Source: Paeniglutamicibacter cryotolerans
Lineage (GTDB): Bacteria > Actinomycetota > Actinomycetes > Actinomycetales > Micrococcaceae
Direction of reading: 5' to 3'
Assembly (NCBI RefSeq): GCF_014190875.1
Contig: NZ_JACHVS010000001.1
Location: 1,426,001 to 1,490,000, forward strand
DNA: 64,000 nucleotides
Shown: one piece after another, positions 17,569 to 26,031 of the stretch
How positions within the stretch are numbered: position 1 is the stretch's first letter
Layout: the number at the start of each line of letters is the position of its first letter
Notes under the pieces: model-generated
What the model was told of the DNA's origin: nothing
Seen by the model: only the letters and a program-made list of their open reading frames with translations
The model's database searches: none
Translations under genes and position numbers: made by a program

Positions 17569-17790
17569 ATGAACCGTACTTCGCGCCTTGTCGCTACGCT
17601 CGCCGTTTCTGCTGCCCTCTTCATCCCCCTGGCCGCCCCAGCCAACGCCGCTGGACCAGTGCTGAAAAACCAGTTGGTCTCGGGCCCGATCTCGGCCGGC
17701 GGCGGAACCGGCGGACAGGTCAGCACCTACGGCGTATCGGATGCCGTGAACGACTGGATCTGCCGCAACCTCGGGGCATTGTGCCGCTGA
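17569..17790 (+). CDS. Small secreted peptide with a C-terminal Cys pair
   Basis: A 73-residue precursor. It begins with MNRTSRLVATLAVSAALF, a textbook Sec signal (two Arg, hydrophobic core, then PLAAPANAA as the likely cleavage region). The predicted mature part of about 45 residues is Gly/Ser-rich, then ends WICRNLGALCR, giving a Cys-x6-Cys pair able to form a disulfide ring. I recognise no family. The gene is divergent from the response regulator and lies 48 bases before, and in the same direction and frame as, the sensor kinase, so the two are probably cotranscribed. That context suggests a peptide signal or an envelope-stress reporter, but it could be an unrelated exported protein. No strong ribosome site is visible. 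Confidence 0.6.
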   Translation: MNRTSRLVATLAVSAALFIPLAAPANAAGPVLKNQLVSGPISAGGGTGGQVSTYGVSDAVNDWICRNLGALCR

Positions 17791-17838
17791 TAGGCCGCCA
17801 TATTTCGTAGTTACGCGGTAGTCACCGATGATGGGGAG

Positions 17839-19092
17839 GTGACTACCGCTCAACGGCGTCCCCGTGCATGGGGAGCTCCCACCCTTCGCCACTGGGCCCT
17901 GATCGCTAGTAGTGCGATCACCCTGGTTTTTTTGGCAACCGATATTGCCACCTTTTTCAGCGAGCCGGACCCGGACCTGATAAGTCGACGGCTCGGAGGG
18001 ATGTTTGCCGGCATCGGGTGCCTGGTGGCATTGAGCTTGATGTGGTTCCGTCCCCTTTACTCCGTCCTTGCCCTGGTTGTTGCCATGGCGCTGAGCGTGA
18101 TGGCGGGAGAATATATCCTGACGCTTTTCGTCGTGCCGCTCATCCTTGTCTTGATAACCCTTGCGGAGGGCCGGAAGCTCTCGGTGCCCCTCTTGGCTGC
18201 GACGGGAGCATGGTGCCTGTCCATCGTGCTGGTGCGCCCCTATGACCTTGGGCTGCTGGTTCTGCTCGCGCCACTTCTGGCTATCGCTTATATATTCTCA
18301 AGGACGGCGAAGCGGGTGCTGGGCGAACGGGAACGGGACCGGGAGCGAATTGCCGCCGCCCGTCTGCGTCAGCGCGAGGCGGTCGAGGCCGAGCGCAAGG
18401 CGATTGCCAGGGACCTGCACGACATCGTCGCGCACGACATCACGATCATTGCGATGCAGGCGAGGGCTGCCGGCTTCTCCGGGAACGCGGACGTTGGCCA
18501 GGAAGCACTGAAAGTCATCGGTGATACTGCCAAGGAAGCCCTGCAGGATCTGCGGGTCATGCTCAATGTGCTGCGTACCGATGGTCCCGTGACGCGGACC
18601 GGTGAAGCCCTGGATGAATCGGCTGCCAATGCGGCGAGCAGCTTGGAAATCCTGATTGGCATCGAGCACTTCGCCAACCGGCTGACCGAGCTGGGCTACC
18701 GCGTGCGGACGGAGGCCGATCCGTCCATGGCAGGACTCTCGCAGAGCGCGCAGACCGCCCTGTATAGGGTGCTGCAGGAATCCACCACGAACATCGTCAA
18801 ACATGCGGGGACTGGGGCCCTCTGCCGCATCGAAGCGACGGTCATCGACGGGCGGGCCCATCTGGAGGTGGCCAACTCGCTGACCCTGATGGGTGGATCG
18901 ATGCTTGATACCCCGGGGCACCTCAGCTCGGGAATCGTGGGAATGGTCGACCGCATGGGTACGTTCGGCGGGACACTGTCGGCCGGGAAGGTGGATCGGG
19001 AATGGCTGGTGCGAGCCGCCCTGCCGATGCCGGCCTTGGCCTCCGGAAACCTTAGATCCACAAAAAAAGCCGAAAAAGACACAAAAGTGTAG
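17839..19092 (+). CDS. NarL-type sensor histidine kinase, multi-pass
   Basis: A 417-residue kinase. The first 155 residues hold five or six closely packed membrane helices with very short loops (for example ALIASSAITLVFLATDIATF and LLVLLAPLLAIAYIFS), a layout often seen in kinases that sense membrane-active or peptide stimuli. A basic linker (RERDRERIAAARLRQREAVEAE) leads to the HisKA_3 box RKAIARDLHDIVAHDI with His194, then HATPase_c with a conserved N box (ESTTNIVKHAG) and a G-rich segment. The start is a GTG at 17839; GGGGAGG directly abuts it, so spacing is poor and the start or leader use is uncertain. The partner is the divergent regulator at 16783-17454. Confidence 0.85.
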   Translation: MTTAQRRPRAWGAPTLRHWALIASSAITLVFLATDIATFFSEPDPDLISRRLGGMFAGIGCLVALSLMWFRPLYSVLALVVAMALSVMAGEYILTLFVVPLILVLITLAEGRKLSVPLLAATGAWCLSIVLVRPYDLGLLVLLAPLLAIAYIFSRTAKRVLGERERDRERIAAARLRQREAVEAERKAIARDLHDIVAHDITIIAMQARAAGFSGNADVGQEALKVIGDTAKEALQDLRVMLNVLRTDGPVTRTGEALDESAANAASSLEILIGIEHFANRLTELGYRVRTEADPSMAGLSQSAQTALYRVLQESTTNIVKHAGTGALCRIEATVIDGRAHLEVANSLTLMGGSMLDTPGHLSSGIVGMVDRMGTFGGTLSAGKVDREWLVRAALPMPALASGNLRSTKKAEKDTKV

Positions 19093-19429
19093 ACAAAGGT
19101 CCAATGTGCGGGGGATTGCTGGCTGGATAAACTTGAATCACGCCGGGAACATACCCGGCAGGGAAAGTTAGGTTGCACCGCTTCGGCGACTGCGTCGTAT
19201 TTCCCATCCAGCTCAACACGTCAGATGGAACGCTGCTAGGCGATCGAATCCCCCAAGGTCGATCGCCGGGTGCTCGACCGGGACCCCCAAGACCTGTCGG
19301 GCAAGGCAATATAAGAGACAAGGGCTCCCCCGCCCCGAAAGTGCTCATTGCCTTGGCGTTCCATCGGACGTGTTGGTTCTGTTTAACGACCGCTTCAGCT
19401 GCCGGACCGGGTGGTCCACTGCCGTAGTT
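19093..19429. other. Intergenic region between convergent genes
   Basis: Spacer between the kinase and the last gene of the Ter cluster. A small 6-bp hairpin (GCCGGG 19142-19147 with CCCGGC 19154-19159) and a long-range repeat (CAAGGCAAT near 19302 with ATTGCCTTG near 19347) are visible; either may take part in termination. An A-rich stretch occurs at the 3' end of the kinase gene. No gene is recognised. Confidence 0.4.
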
Positions 19430-20284
19430 TCAGCAGTCGGACGGCGAAGCGGCATCCGCCCAGCTGCGCATCCCGCGAACGATTTCCTCCCCGGCCCGTA
19501 CGCCGCGTCCCGTGGTGACGGTCAGTTTCCCATGGGTGAATCCGGTGCTTTCGAGCTCCCCATGGGCGGGGCGCAATGCGCGGTCGGCCGCCAACAGCAT
19601 GCCCTGATCCAATAGCGAGTCACCCGCCGCCAACGTGGGACCGCCTCCCAAACGCAAAGCGACCTCTGCCAACGCGTCGTGCTTGGTGATCCCGTGGGGG
19701 ACGCAATAGAGCTTACGGCCCTGCAACGACACGGCCCAGCCCCTCTCGTGGCACCAGTCGGTGAGCCCGTCCAGCACCTCCGCCGTGATCGCAGTGCGGT
19801 CTACCACGGCGTAGAGGAATCGCTTCTCCGCATCTCGCAGGCGCAGCATCCAGACGGCGAATTCCTCCCGGCGCAACTCGCGGGCAATCTCTTCCAACGG
19901 TGCCGCCGAGCAGGCGAGGATGGCATCGATCCGCGCCGTCCAGTCCCCGTCCACGACGCCATCGCGCAGGATGGTGCCACCGTTGCCGGTGATGGCATAG
20001 CGGGGGAGCGGGCCCGGGATCAGCATGCGCCGGTACTGCGCCGAGGTGCGGGTGGTCACCGGCACGAAATGGTGGGTCGCGGCGAGGTCGCCGAGCAGTT
20101 CGTGGGCGGCGACCGTGATGTAGGCGATGGGGCGGCCCTCGTGGATTTCCGCGACGCGCAGCGCGGGTGCGTCCGCGTCTTCCCCGTCGAGGTAGAGGGC
20201 GTTGAGCGAGAAGAACAGGGTGCGATCCAGGTCGCTGAAGACGATTGGGCGTCCCGCCGTGAGTGGTGGCCGGGTGGCGTCCAT
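19430..20284 (-). CDS. HAD-superfamily hydrolase of the Ter cluster
   Basis: A 284-residue Cof/sucrose-phosphatase-like HAD enzyme. Near residue 17 VFSDLDRTLFFS gives motif I, with the nucleophile and acid Asp pair; motif II is the VPVTTRT stretch; motif III/IV includes Lys in HGITKHDAL and AAGDSLLDQGML. Family knowledge: phosphomonoester hydrolysis. As the last gene of the Ter cluster it begins one base after the stop of the phosphoribosyltransferase fusion (TGACATG), so it is translationally coupled. HAD enzymes recur in Ter-linked biosynthetic modules, where they are proposed to dephosphorylate a nucleoside-like product. The true substrate is unknown. Confidence 0.8.
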   Translation of the reverse strand: MDATRPPLTAGRPIVFSDLDRTLFFSLNALYLDGEDADAPALRVAEIHEGRPIAYITVAAHELLGDLAATHHFVPVTTRTSAQYRRMLIPGPLPRYAITGNGGTILRDGVVDGDWTARIDAILACSAAPLEEIARELRREEFAVWMLRLRDAEKRFLYAVVDRTAITAEVLDGLTDWCHERGWAVSLQGRKLYCVPHGITKHDALAEVALRLGGGPTLAAGDSLLDQGMLLAADRALRPAHGELESTGFTHGKLTVTTGRGVRAGEEIVRGMRSWADAASPSDC

Positions 20285-20285
20285 G

Positions 20286-22853
20286 TCAGGCCTCTTCCGT
20301 CGCGGTGCCGGTCAGCGGCCGGATGAGCCCGACGCAGCTGTAGGGAAGCCGCGGAACCTCAAGAATCTCCACGCCGCGTTGTTCGGCGAGCAGCAGCACG
20401 TGCCCGAGCTCCCGCAGGGCATTCGGGTTCACCAGCACCTTCCAGGGCACCCGGCGCAGCAGCACCCGAGTGGTCTCGCCGACGCCGGGCTTGATCAGGT
20501 TGATGTTTCCGATGCCGTATTCGGTGCCGATGGCCTCCACGGCGCGCAGCCCGCTGAAGGTGAGTGCCGGGGGTTCGGACAGCTGCTCCCGGGCGGTGGC
20601 CCGGGCGGTCTCCCGGACCTCGGGGAAGTGCGCGGCGACTGCGTCGATGAAACGAGTCGAGCGGTCGGCGTCACGGAGCCCGGCATAGAATTTTCCACCG
20701 TGGAAATCGTGCTCGCCGATCCATTCCTCGTTGAGCACTGTGCGTGACACCAGACCGGACACCGTCGAGTTCAGGCAGGCCGACGGCACCAGATAGTCGT
20801 CCCGGCTGCCGAAGATCGAGGCGCAGTGCCCGGGGTCGGCCAGGACCGCCAGTTCGGGGTTGAAGGAGCCGGGCCCGTCGTGGCTGAAGGCCGCCAGCGA
20901 CGACACCAGGGTTTGCGTGACGGCTCCCTTGCCGGTCCATCCGTCGACGAAAAGGATCCGCGCCGGATCATAGGTCGCGGCCAGGTAGCGCAGCGCGTTG
21001 TGGTCCAGGCCCTTTCCGCGGATCACGCTCATGGTGTAGTGCGGGACATCGATCCCGTGGTTCCTGGCGATCCAGCGTTTCATCAACACGCCGACCGGGG
21101 TGCCGGCCCGGGCGAGGGACACCAGCACCGGGACGCCGTCGCGCTTGGCCATCGCGATCTCGGAGATCACGCCGACCGCGTGGGCCACCCGCTGCGCCGA
21201 GCGGGTGAGGGACTGCTCGAAGAGCCCCAGGTATGTGGGCGTGGGCTCGTATTCCACCGGCAGGGATTCGCAGTAGTGCGCCGCACCGCTCTGGATGTCC
21301 CGTTCGCGCCGCGCCGTGGGGGCTTCCAGTTCCAGGGTGCCTAGGTCCTTCAGCAGCCAACCGACATCGCTGGCGGCATAGGATCCGAACGCGGGGCCGC
21401 GCAGGGGCTCGGCGGCGGGAGGCGTCGCGGGGGGAGGTTCCGGAGCGGGGAACAGGGCCACGATGACCCGTTCCGCGGCGCCGGCCAGTGCCTCGGTGAC
21501 GCTGCCGGGACCGGTGAGCTTCTCCGGGTCGGTGCCGGGTTCGGGCATCAGGATGATGGTCCGCGGGCCGCAGGCCCCCGAGACGTTGTAGGCGAAGCGC
21601 GGCCCGGGGCCATCGACCGTGTCATCGTGGCTGGTGAAGTCCAGCGCGCTGTTGATGGCGTAGTCTGCGCGGTCCATGGCGACGATGGGAGAGCGCGTGG
21701 TCGAGGAGAAGCGTACCGAGCCGGCGGCTGGACCGCGGGTGTTCAGCCAGTCGGCGACCAGCAGCGGGAAGTGTAGGAATTCCTCGGTGCCCAGCACCAC
21801 GACGTCGTCGGCGGGGAGGCCGCCCAGCGCGTCGTTCAGCGCCGAGCCGGCGGCGGGGACCCGGTTGTCGGCGGGCAAGGTGCGGTTGCTGCCGTGGCGG
21901 TTCCCGGGAATCGTCCGGGAACCGTCTGCGGCGTTCAGCTCGATCAGCTCGATGGCTCCGGCGGGGCGCTGATGCGGGTTCCCCGCGGGGGGCAGCGTGT
22001 CAAGCAGCTGCCGGGCCGTTTCGAGCACGTCGTCCGGCAGGGCGACCCGGCCCCGGGCCAGAGCCACGACGCGGATCCGGGTGCCGAGTTCCGTGGCGAT
22101 CCGCTCGAAGCGGGCGCGGTCATCCGCCGTGCGCATGTCCACCAGTGCGGCGACGACGTAGTACGGGCGCGGGGCGATGGCGTGCAGCTCGCGGATCGTG
22201 TTGATGATGGTGGTGCCGGTGCTCAGCTCGTCGTCGACCAGTACCAGCGTCGGGGACTGTGCGAGCGGACGCGGGTCGGTGGGCAGCAGCCGGTGCGAGG
22301 TGGCGTGGGAGTGCTCCTCTTCGAAGGCGCCGAACGCGGGGGTCCCGTTGCCGCTGTGCCGGGTGGAATGGATGTAGTAGGAGCCGATGGCACCAGCCAC
22401 GAGTGCGCCGAGCCCGGTGGCGGTTTCCGCGTAGCCGAGCGTGGCCACCTCCGGGTGGTCCCGGCGCAGCGGTTCCAGCAGTTCCCGGGCCCGGGCGATG
22501 CGTTCGGCACCGGAGGCGTCCGTGGTGGTGCGCAGCGCGGCTCCCAGTTCGGCGGCGATCGCCGCCAAGGCGGCATCGTCGATCGCGGCCGTGGAGCAGG
22601 TGTCCGGCTCCGGTGCGAGAGCGCGCGCCACCAGCGCTCCGAGCAGCTCGCCGGCAGCAATCAGCAGCCCCGGATCGGTGGGAATGTGCTTGCCCAGGAC
22701 GCTGGATACCAGGAGGTGGGCACGCTTGGGATTGCGGCGCAGTGCCATGCCGATCAGGTCCCGGGCGTCGAACAGGCTGCCGGTCGGGTCGGTGTGCACG
22801 CCGATTCCCAGCGTGTTCGCCACGTAGTCCCCGATCCAGATGGTGCCGTTCAT
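20286..22853 (-). CDS. Double phosphoribosyltransferase fusion with TRSP and PELOTA-like regions
   Basis: An 855-residue protein. The N-terminal half (about 1-300) is a Ter-type phosphoribosyltransferase with the PRPP-binding loop LVDDELSTGTT near residue 204. It is followed by a TRSP-type region (FSSTTRSPI near 383). The C-terminal half (about 520-760) is a second PRTase-like domain (VLVSLARAGTPVGVLMKRW; PRPP-like loop FVDGWTGKGA near 634), ending in a PELOTA-like segment (NPNALRELGHVLLLAEQRGV ... LPYSCVGLI). In many genomes these halves are separate adjacent genes, so the single chain is notable. The ATG at 22853 overlaps the aldolase stop (ATGA). Domain names are from memory of Ter-system analyses; substrate is unknown, with a nucleoside-like metabolite proposed for such systems. 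Confidence 0.78.
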   Translation of the reverse strand: MNGTIWIGDYVANTLGIGVHTDPTGSLFDARDLIGMALRRNPKRAHLLVSSVLGKHIPTDPGLLIAAGELLGALVARALAPEPDTCSTAAIDDAALAAIAAELGAALRTTTDASGAERIARARELLEPLRRDHPEVATLGYAETATGLGALVAGAIGSYYIHSTRHSGNGTPAFGAFEEEHSHATSHRLLPTDPRPLAQSPTLVLVDDELSTGTTIINTIRELHAIAPRPYYVVAALVDMRTADDRARFERIATELGTRIRVVALARGRVALPDDVLETARQLLDTLPPAGNPHQRPAGAIELIELNAADGSRTIPGNRHGSNRTLPADNRVPAAGSALNDALGGLPADDVVVLGTEEFLHFPLLVADWLNTRGPAAGSVRFSSTTRSPIVAMDRADYAINSALDFTSHDDTVDGPGPRFAYNVSGACGPRTIILMPEPGTDPEKLTGPGSVTEALAGAAERVIVALFPAPEPPPATPPAAEPLRGPAFGSYAASDVGWLLKDLGTLELEAPTARRERDIQSGAAHYCESLPVEYEPTPTYLGLFEQSLTRSAQRVAHAVGVISEIAMAKRDGVPVLVSLARAGTPVGVLMKRWIARNHGIDVPHYTMSVIRGKGLDHNALRYLAATYDPARILFVDGWTGKGAVTQTLVSSLAAFSHDGPGSFNPELAVLADPGHCASIFGSRDDYLVPSACLNSTVSGLVSRTVLNEEWIGEHDFHGGKFYAGLRDADRSTRFIDAVAAHFPEVRETARATAREQLSEPPALTFSGLRAVEAIGTEYGIGNINLIKPGVGETTRVLLRRVPWKVLVNPNALRELGHVLLLAEQRGVEILEVPRLPYSCVGLIRPLTGTATEEA

Positions 22854-24061
22854 CGCACGCTCGCTTCCAGCAGGTCGACGAAGTTGATATCGGGTGCCGC
22901 CACGCCGAAGGCGTCGGCTTTGAGCAGGGTCCGTTCGGCCCACGCCCGGTGAGGTTTGTGTTCGTTCATTTTGTTGCTGTACGGCGAGGCGGTGGCGCCA
23001 CCGCCGGTGGGCGAGATGATGGCCAGTGCGTCGAGGTAGTCCTCGTGGCTGACCACCGAGAGCGCGTGGACTAGCGGGACGTGGCTGGGATGGATGACCG
23101 TCTTGCCGAGCAGTCCGTTTGCGTGGTCCAGTCCGATCTCGCGGATCAGCCCGTCCAGGTTCGATGTCAGCAGCCGCTGGCGCAGCGCATCCTCGTGGGC
23201 GGCGGCGAAGGGGGTGAGGCGCAGTTGCGGACGCAGCAGCCGTTCGTTGTTATCGAAGTGCTCCCAGACCGGACCGGAGATGACCAGTGCGTCCTCGGGC
23301 CGCCCCAGCATGTTCACGATGTCGGCGATCACCGAGGCGACGACCTGCACGTCGTAGATGGTCAGGTCGCGGGTGCGGCGCAGGCCGAACGCGCTGGAGA
23401 AGTCGGTGGCGCCGATGCGTACTGCCAGCACGTCGGCCCGGTTCTCCTCGATCACCTCCACGATGCGCGCAAGCGCCTGGGTACGGGTTTCACGGTGGAT
23501 GATGGCGGGGGACTCGAGGATCGGCATGAGCCAGAACCTGGCATCGGTGGCGAGGCCGGGGGAGGACTGCGGGGCATCGAGGACCAGCCGGCGTACCTGT
23601 GCCAGTGCCTCGAAGTAGCGTTGCGCGGCGCCGGCCTCGTTCTCGAACTTCGGCACGGCGAAGCCCGAGAGCACCCGCATCGACGCCCCGCAGCGCCGGG
23701 CCAAGGCGAGCATCTGCTCCGGACTGCGCGGCCTCACGAAGAGCATCGGCACCGCCTCCGCGCCCGCGGACCCGGCCCGTCGGCTGTAGAGCAGTTCCAG
23801 CGCGGCGGCGACGTTCTCCTGTGCCGCCGCCACCTCGCCATCCGGGATGGAGTCCTCCAGGCAGATGACCATGCTCAGCACTCCCCGTGACCCGAGCTTG
23901 AGGATGTCGGAGGCTAGGTCCGGCCGGGTACCGGGGCTGTAGAGCGTGGCGCCCAGGGCGACGGCCAGCAGGGCCGGATCGGTGTCCAGGTCCAGCACGG
24001 CGGGCCGCCGGAAAAACAGGTGCTCGAGCTGGTCCTCGTCGAGGAAGCTGAAATGGCGCAT
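22850..24061 (-). CDS. HpcH/HpaI aldolase / citrate lyase beta-like enzyme
   Basis: A 403-residue TIM-barrel lyase of the CitE/HpcH class. Recognisable parts are TLYSPGTRPDLASDI (usual CitE opening), VICLEDSIPDGEV (acidic metal-ligand region), MLFVRPRSPEQM (substrate Arg), GFAVPKFENEAG, LMPILESPAIIHRETR (second metal Glu) and IRIGATDFSSAFGLRR. It is slightly longer than stand-alone CitE. In Ter gene clusters such an aldolase is a standard part of the biosynthetic module. The ATG at 24061 follows the previous stop by seven bases, and its end overlaps the next gene by four. The carbon-carbon bond acted on is not known. Confidence 0.8.
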   Translation of the reverse strand: MRHFSFLDEDQLEHLFFRRPAVLDLDTDPALLAVALGATLYSPGTRPDLASDILKLGSRGVLSMVICLEDSIPDGEVAAAQENVAAALELLYSRRAGSAGAEAVPMLFVRPRSPEQMLALARRCGASMRVLSGFAVPKFENEAGAAQRYFEALAQVRRLVLDAPQSSPGLATDARFWLMPILESPAIIHRETRTQALARIVEVIEENRADVLAVRIGATDFSSAFGLRRTRDLTIYDVQVVASVIADIVNMLGRPEDALVISGPVWEHFDNNERLLRPQLRLTPFAAAHEDALRQRLLTSNLDGLIREIGLDHANGLLGKTVIHPSHVPLVHALSVVSHEDYLDALAIISPTGGGATASPYSNKMNEHKPHRAWAERTLLKADAFGVAAPDINFVDLLEASVR

Positions 24062-24068
24062 GGGTGGT

Positions 24069-24926
24069 TTAGCTGGCTCCGGCAGAGGGTGGAAGGGGGA
24101 CCGACATCTTGAACCCGAAGGCGCCCCAGATGGGGGCGTCGTCCAGGTCGGAAGGGGCTGGATCCGAACGCAGTTCGAGCAGGTGGCCCACGCGGGTCAG
24201 CAACAGGACGTTGCGCCGCCCGGGAGCAGGCTTCGGCAGTGCGAACGAGAGCCCGTCGTAGAGCGCGATGCTCAGCTCGGTGTCGGGGGCGCAGATGAAC
24301 AGGGCTCGGCGCAGCTGGGCCACGTGGCGCAGGGCGATCAGCCCGCGGCCCGCCTCCAGGTCGACCAGCGGACGGTTCCCCGCTGTGGGGACGTAGCGGC
24401 CGAGCATCGTGCCGTTGCTCGAGGCGGACCCGGTGATGCCGGTGCGTGATTCCCACACGAGGGTTCCCCGGCTGATCAGTGACAGCGAGCCGATGGCCGA
24501 CTGGCGCGCATTGAGGCGGACCATCGGGAGGGTGGCGGTGAGTTCGTGCACCTCGGCCGCCGTGGGTGCCGGGAAGGGGGCGGCCCGATCCGGGACCGCC
24601 GGTGGCGGGAGGACTGGCGGGGCGTGCCTGCCGATGGCCGCTACCGGAAGCGCGCCGAGGCTCAGCCCGGGGAACCCGGCGGGGGGCGATGCCGGCGCCG
24701 CTGCCGTCGGGGGCCGGACGCCGAGGCTCAGCCCCGGCGCGGGAGCCGCCGGCGCGGGGGTGGCAACGATTTCCGGGGGCATGGACACCGGTGCCGCGAC
24801 GGGTGCGGCCATCGGGGCGGTAGCCCGGGCCGCCAGCGGGAGGGATGCCGGCCGCTGGTCCTCGGGCCTGATCCGTCGGGTCAGGAACGGCAGGTCGGGC
24901 CGCTTGTGGCGCTGGGAGATGTCCAT
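24069..24926 (-). CDS. Ter-cluster protein of unknown function with Pro/Ala-rich linker
   Basis: About 285 residues; I do not recognise the family. A basic N-terminus (MDISQRHKRPDLPFLTRRIR) is followed by a long Pro/Ala-rich low-complexity stretch (about 35-140) carrying two copies of the short motif PGLSLG (in APGLSLGVRPP and FPGLSLGALP). A folded C-terminal part (about 150-280) has alternating strands (LPMVRLNARQSAIGSLSLIS ... LIALRHVAQLRRALFI ... ELSIALYDGLSFALP). The ATG at 24926 is two bases past the preceding TerD stop, so coupling is likely. The repeated PGLSLG may be a docking motif for TerD or another partner. The C-terminal domain could be a remote TerD-like fold; this is a guess. 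Confidence 0.6.
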   Translation of the reverse strand: MDISQRHKRPDLPFLTRRIRPEDQRPASLPLAARATAPMAAPVAAPVSMPPEIVATPAPAAPAPGLSLGVRPPTAAAPASPPAGFPGLSLGALPVAAIGRHAPPVLPPPAVPDRAAPFPAPTAAEVHELTATLPMVRLNARQSAIGSLSLISRGTLVWESRTGITGSASSNGTMLGRYVPTAGNRPLVDLEAGRGLIALRHVAQLRRALFICAPDTELSIALYDGLSFALPKPAPGRRNVLLLTRVGHLLELRSDPAPSDLDDAPIWGAFGFKMSVPLPPSAGAS

Positions 24927-24928
24927 GC

Positions 24929-25480
24929 TCAGATCGAGAGCCGGAAGTCGGCCGCGATGCCGCTCAGGCCATCGGTATAGCCCTGGCCGATGGCCCGGAA
25001 CTTCCACCCGCCGGCATGCCGGTACAGGTCGCCGAAGATCATGGCCGACACGTTGGCCGCCGTGTCCGCGGGGATCGGGAAGCGCACCAGCTCGCGGCCG
25101 GAGGGGTCGGCAATGCGGATGTGGGCATCGCGCACCGAGGCGAAGGTCCCGGGCCCGCGCAGGTCTGGGTCGATGTAGACGACGAAGGAAATCTTGTGCA
25201 CCTCGGCCGGGACGCGGGTGAGGTCGACGTCGATCTGTTCCCGGTCCTCGTCGCCGATGAACCGCACCGATGCCGCAGGGTCGATGATCTGGTTGAAGAA
25301 CACCAGGTGCTCGTCGGAGAGTGCCGTTCCGTCCACCCCGCAGAGGATGGCCGTGGGGATCGGTTCGGACGCCGGGCCGCGGCTGGGCACGACGTTCCAG
25401 CCGATTCCGACCATGACGGATGTGAGTCCGGGGTTTTCCGCCGTCAGCGCGGCATTGGCCCCGGGGATCAGGATGGCCAT
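24929..25480 (-). CDS. Divergent TerD-family protein lacking the usual acidic motifs
   Basis: A 183-residue TerD/CABP-type protein, by shape and by the conserved end MIFGDLYRHAGGWKFRAIGQGY. It lacks the two acidic calcium-binding signatures of the other copies: FDLDAS is replaced by a neutral segment (SEPIPTAILCG) and the GDNxTGxGxGDDE loop is reduced to GDEDREQ. GIGWN stands where LGWD is usual. It overlaps the preceding gene by 13 bases; the ATG at 25480 has AAGGA six bases upstream. It may act as a structural or inhibitory partner of the canonical TerD proteins rather than as a calcium binder. Confidence 0.82.
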   Translation of the reverse strand: MAILIPGANAALTAENPGLTSVMVGIGWNVVPSRGPASEPIPTAILCGVDGTALSDEHLVFFNQIIDPAASVRFIGDEDREQIDVDLTRVPAEVHKISFVVYIDPDLRGPGTFASVRDAHIRIADPSGRELVRFPIPADTAANVSAMIFGDLYRHAGGWKFRAIGQGYTDGLSGIAADFRLSI

Positions 25481-26004
25481 CGGTTTCCTTCGTCTCGCAG
25501 TGTCAGTGCCGTGGTGTTGAATTTGTCCTGCAGGAAGCGGGCGTGGGTCGATAGTTCGGTGATGGCCCCGCTGCGCACCTGGTGGTCCAGGTCCAGTGCG
25601 GTGGAGTGCAGCACGGCCAGCTGCCCGGCGAAGAGCCGGGTAGTCCGTGAATCCTCCTGCCGGTCTGCTTGGCCGGTCAGCAGGTAGGTGTTCAGCGGGG
25701 TGGAGATGTAGTCGCCGACCATGGCAGCCAGCAGCACGCGCTGCTCGGTCGAGGCACCCTGGGACTTGATGTAGTCGGCCAGGGGGTGCAGTAGGTCATC
25801 GAGCTGGCGCAGCTGCGAGGAAATGATGCCCGGCAGCCGGTCCCCGGAGCCGCGGACCGTGGCCAGCAGCTGATCGAGGGCGGCCGCCAACAGCGAATCG
25901 TCGTCCTGCGCCGCCGCGGGGGCACCCGCGGGCACCCCCGGTTCGGGGATGCCGCCGCGCGGGGTGCCCCCAAACAGGGAACCGAATATTCGTGACGCCA
26001 CCAT
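25468..26004 (-). CDS. XpaC-like protein next to TelA
   Basis: A 178-residue protein. The N-terminus is Gly/Pro-rich. The C-terminal half (DYIKSQGASTEQRVLLAAMVGDYISTPLNTYLLTG ... TRLFAGQLAVLHSTALDLD) resembles the XpaC domain, in which a helical segment with a DYI-xxPLxxYL core is followed by a Q-L-xxL helix. XpaC-like genes commonly sit next to telA, as here (27-base gap). Function is not known; membership in the toxic-anion/Ter stress response is inferred from the neighbourhood. No membrane segment is seen. Start ATG at 26004 preceded by GGGAAGG. Confidence 0.6.
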   Translation of the reverse strand: MVASRIFGSLFGGTPRGGIPEPGVPAGAPAAAQDDDSLLAAALDQLLATVRGSGDRLPGIISSQLRQLDDLLHPLADYIKSQGASTEQRVLLAAMVGDYISTPLNTYLLTGQADRQEDSRTTRLFAGQLAVLHSTALDLDHQVRSGAITELSTHARFLQDKFNTTALTLRDEGNRWPS

Positions 26005-26031
26005 CTGTGTCGGTGCCTTCCCGGAATCCCG

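Noticed and set aside
19064..19104. A-rich stretch as an insertion-sequence remnant
   Set aside because: It is the in-frame 3' end of the kinase gene; no inverted repeats, target duplication or transposase fragment are visible.
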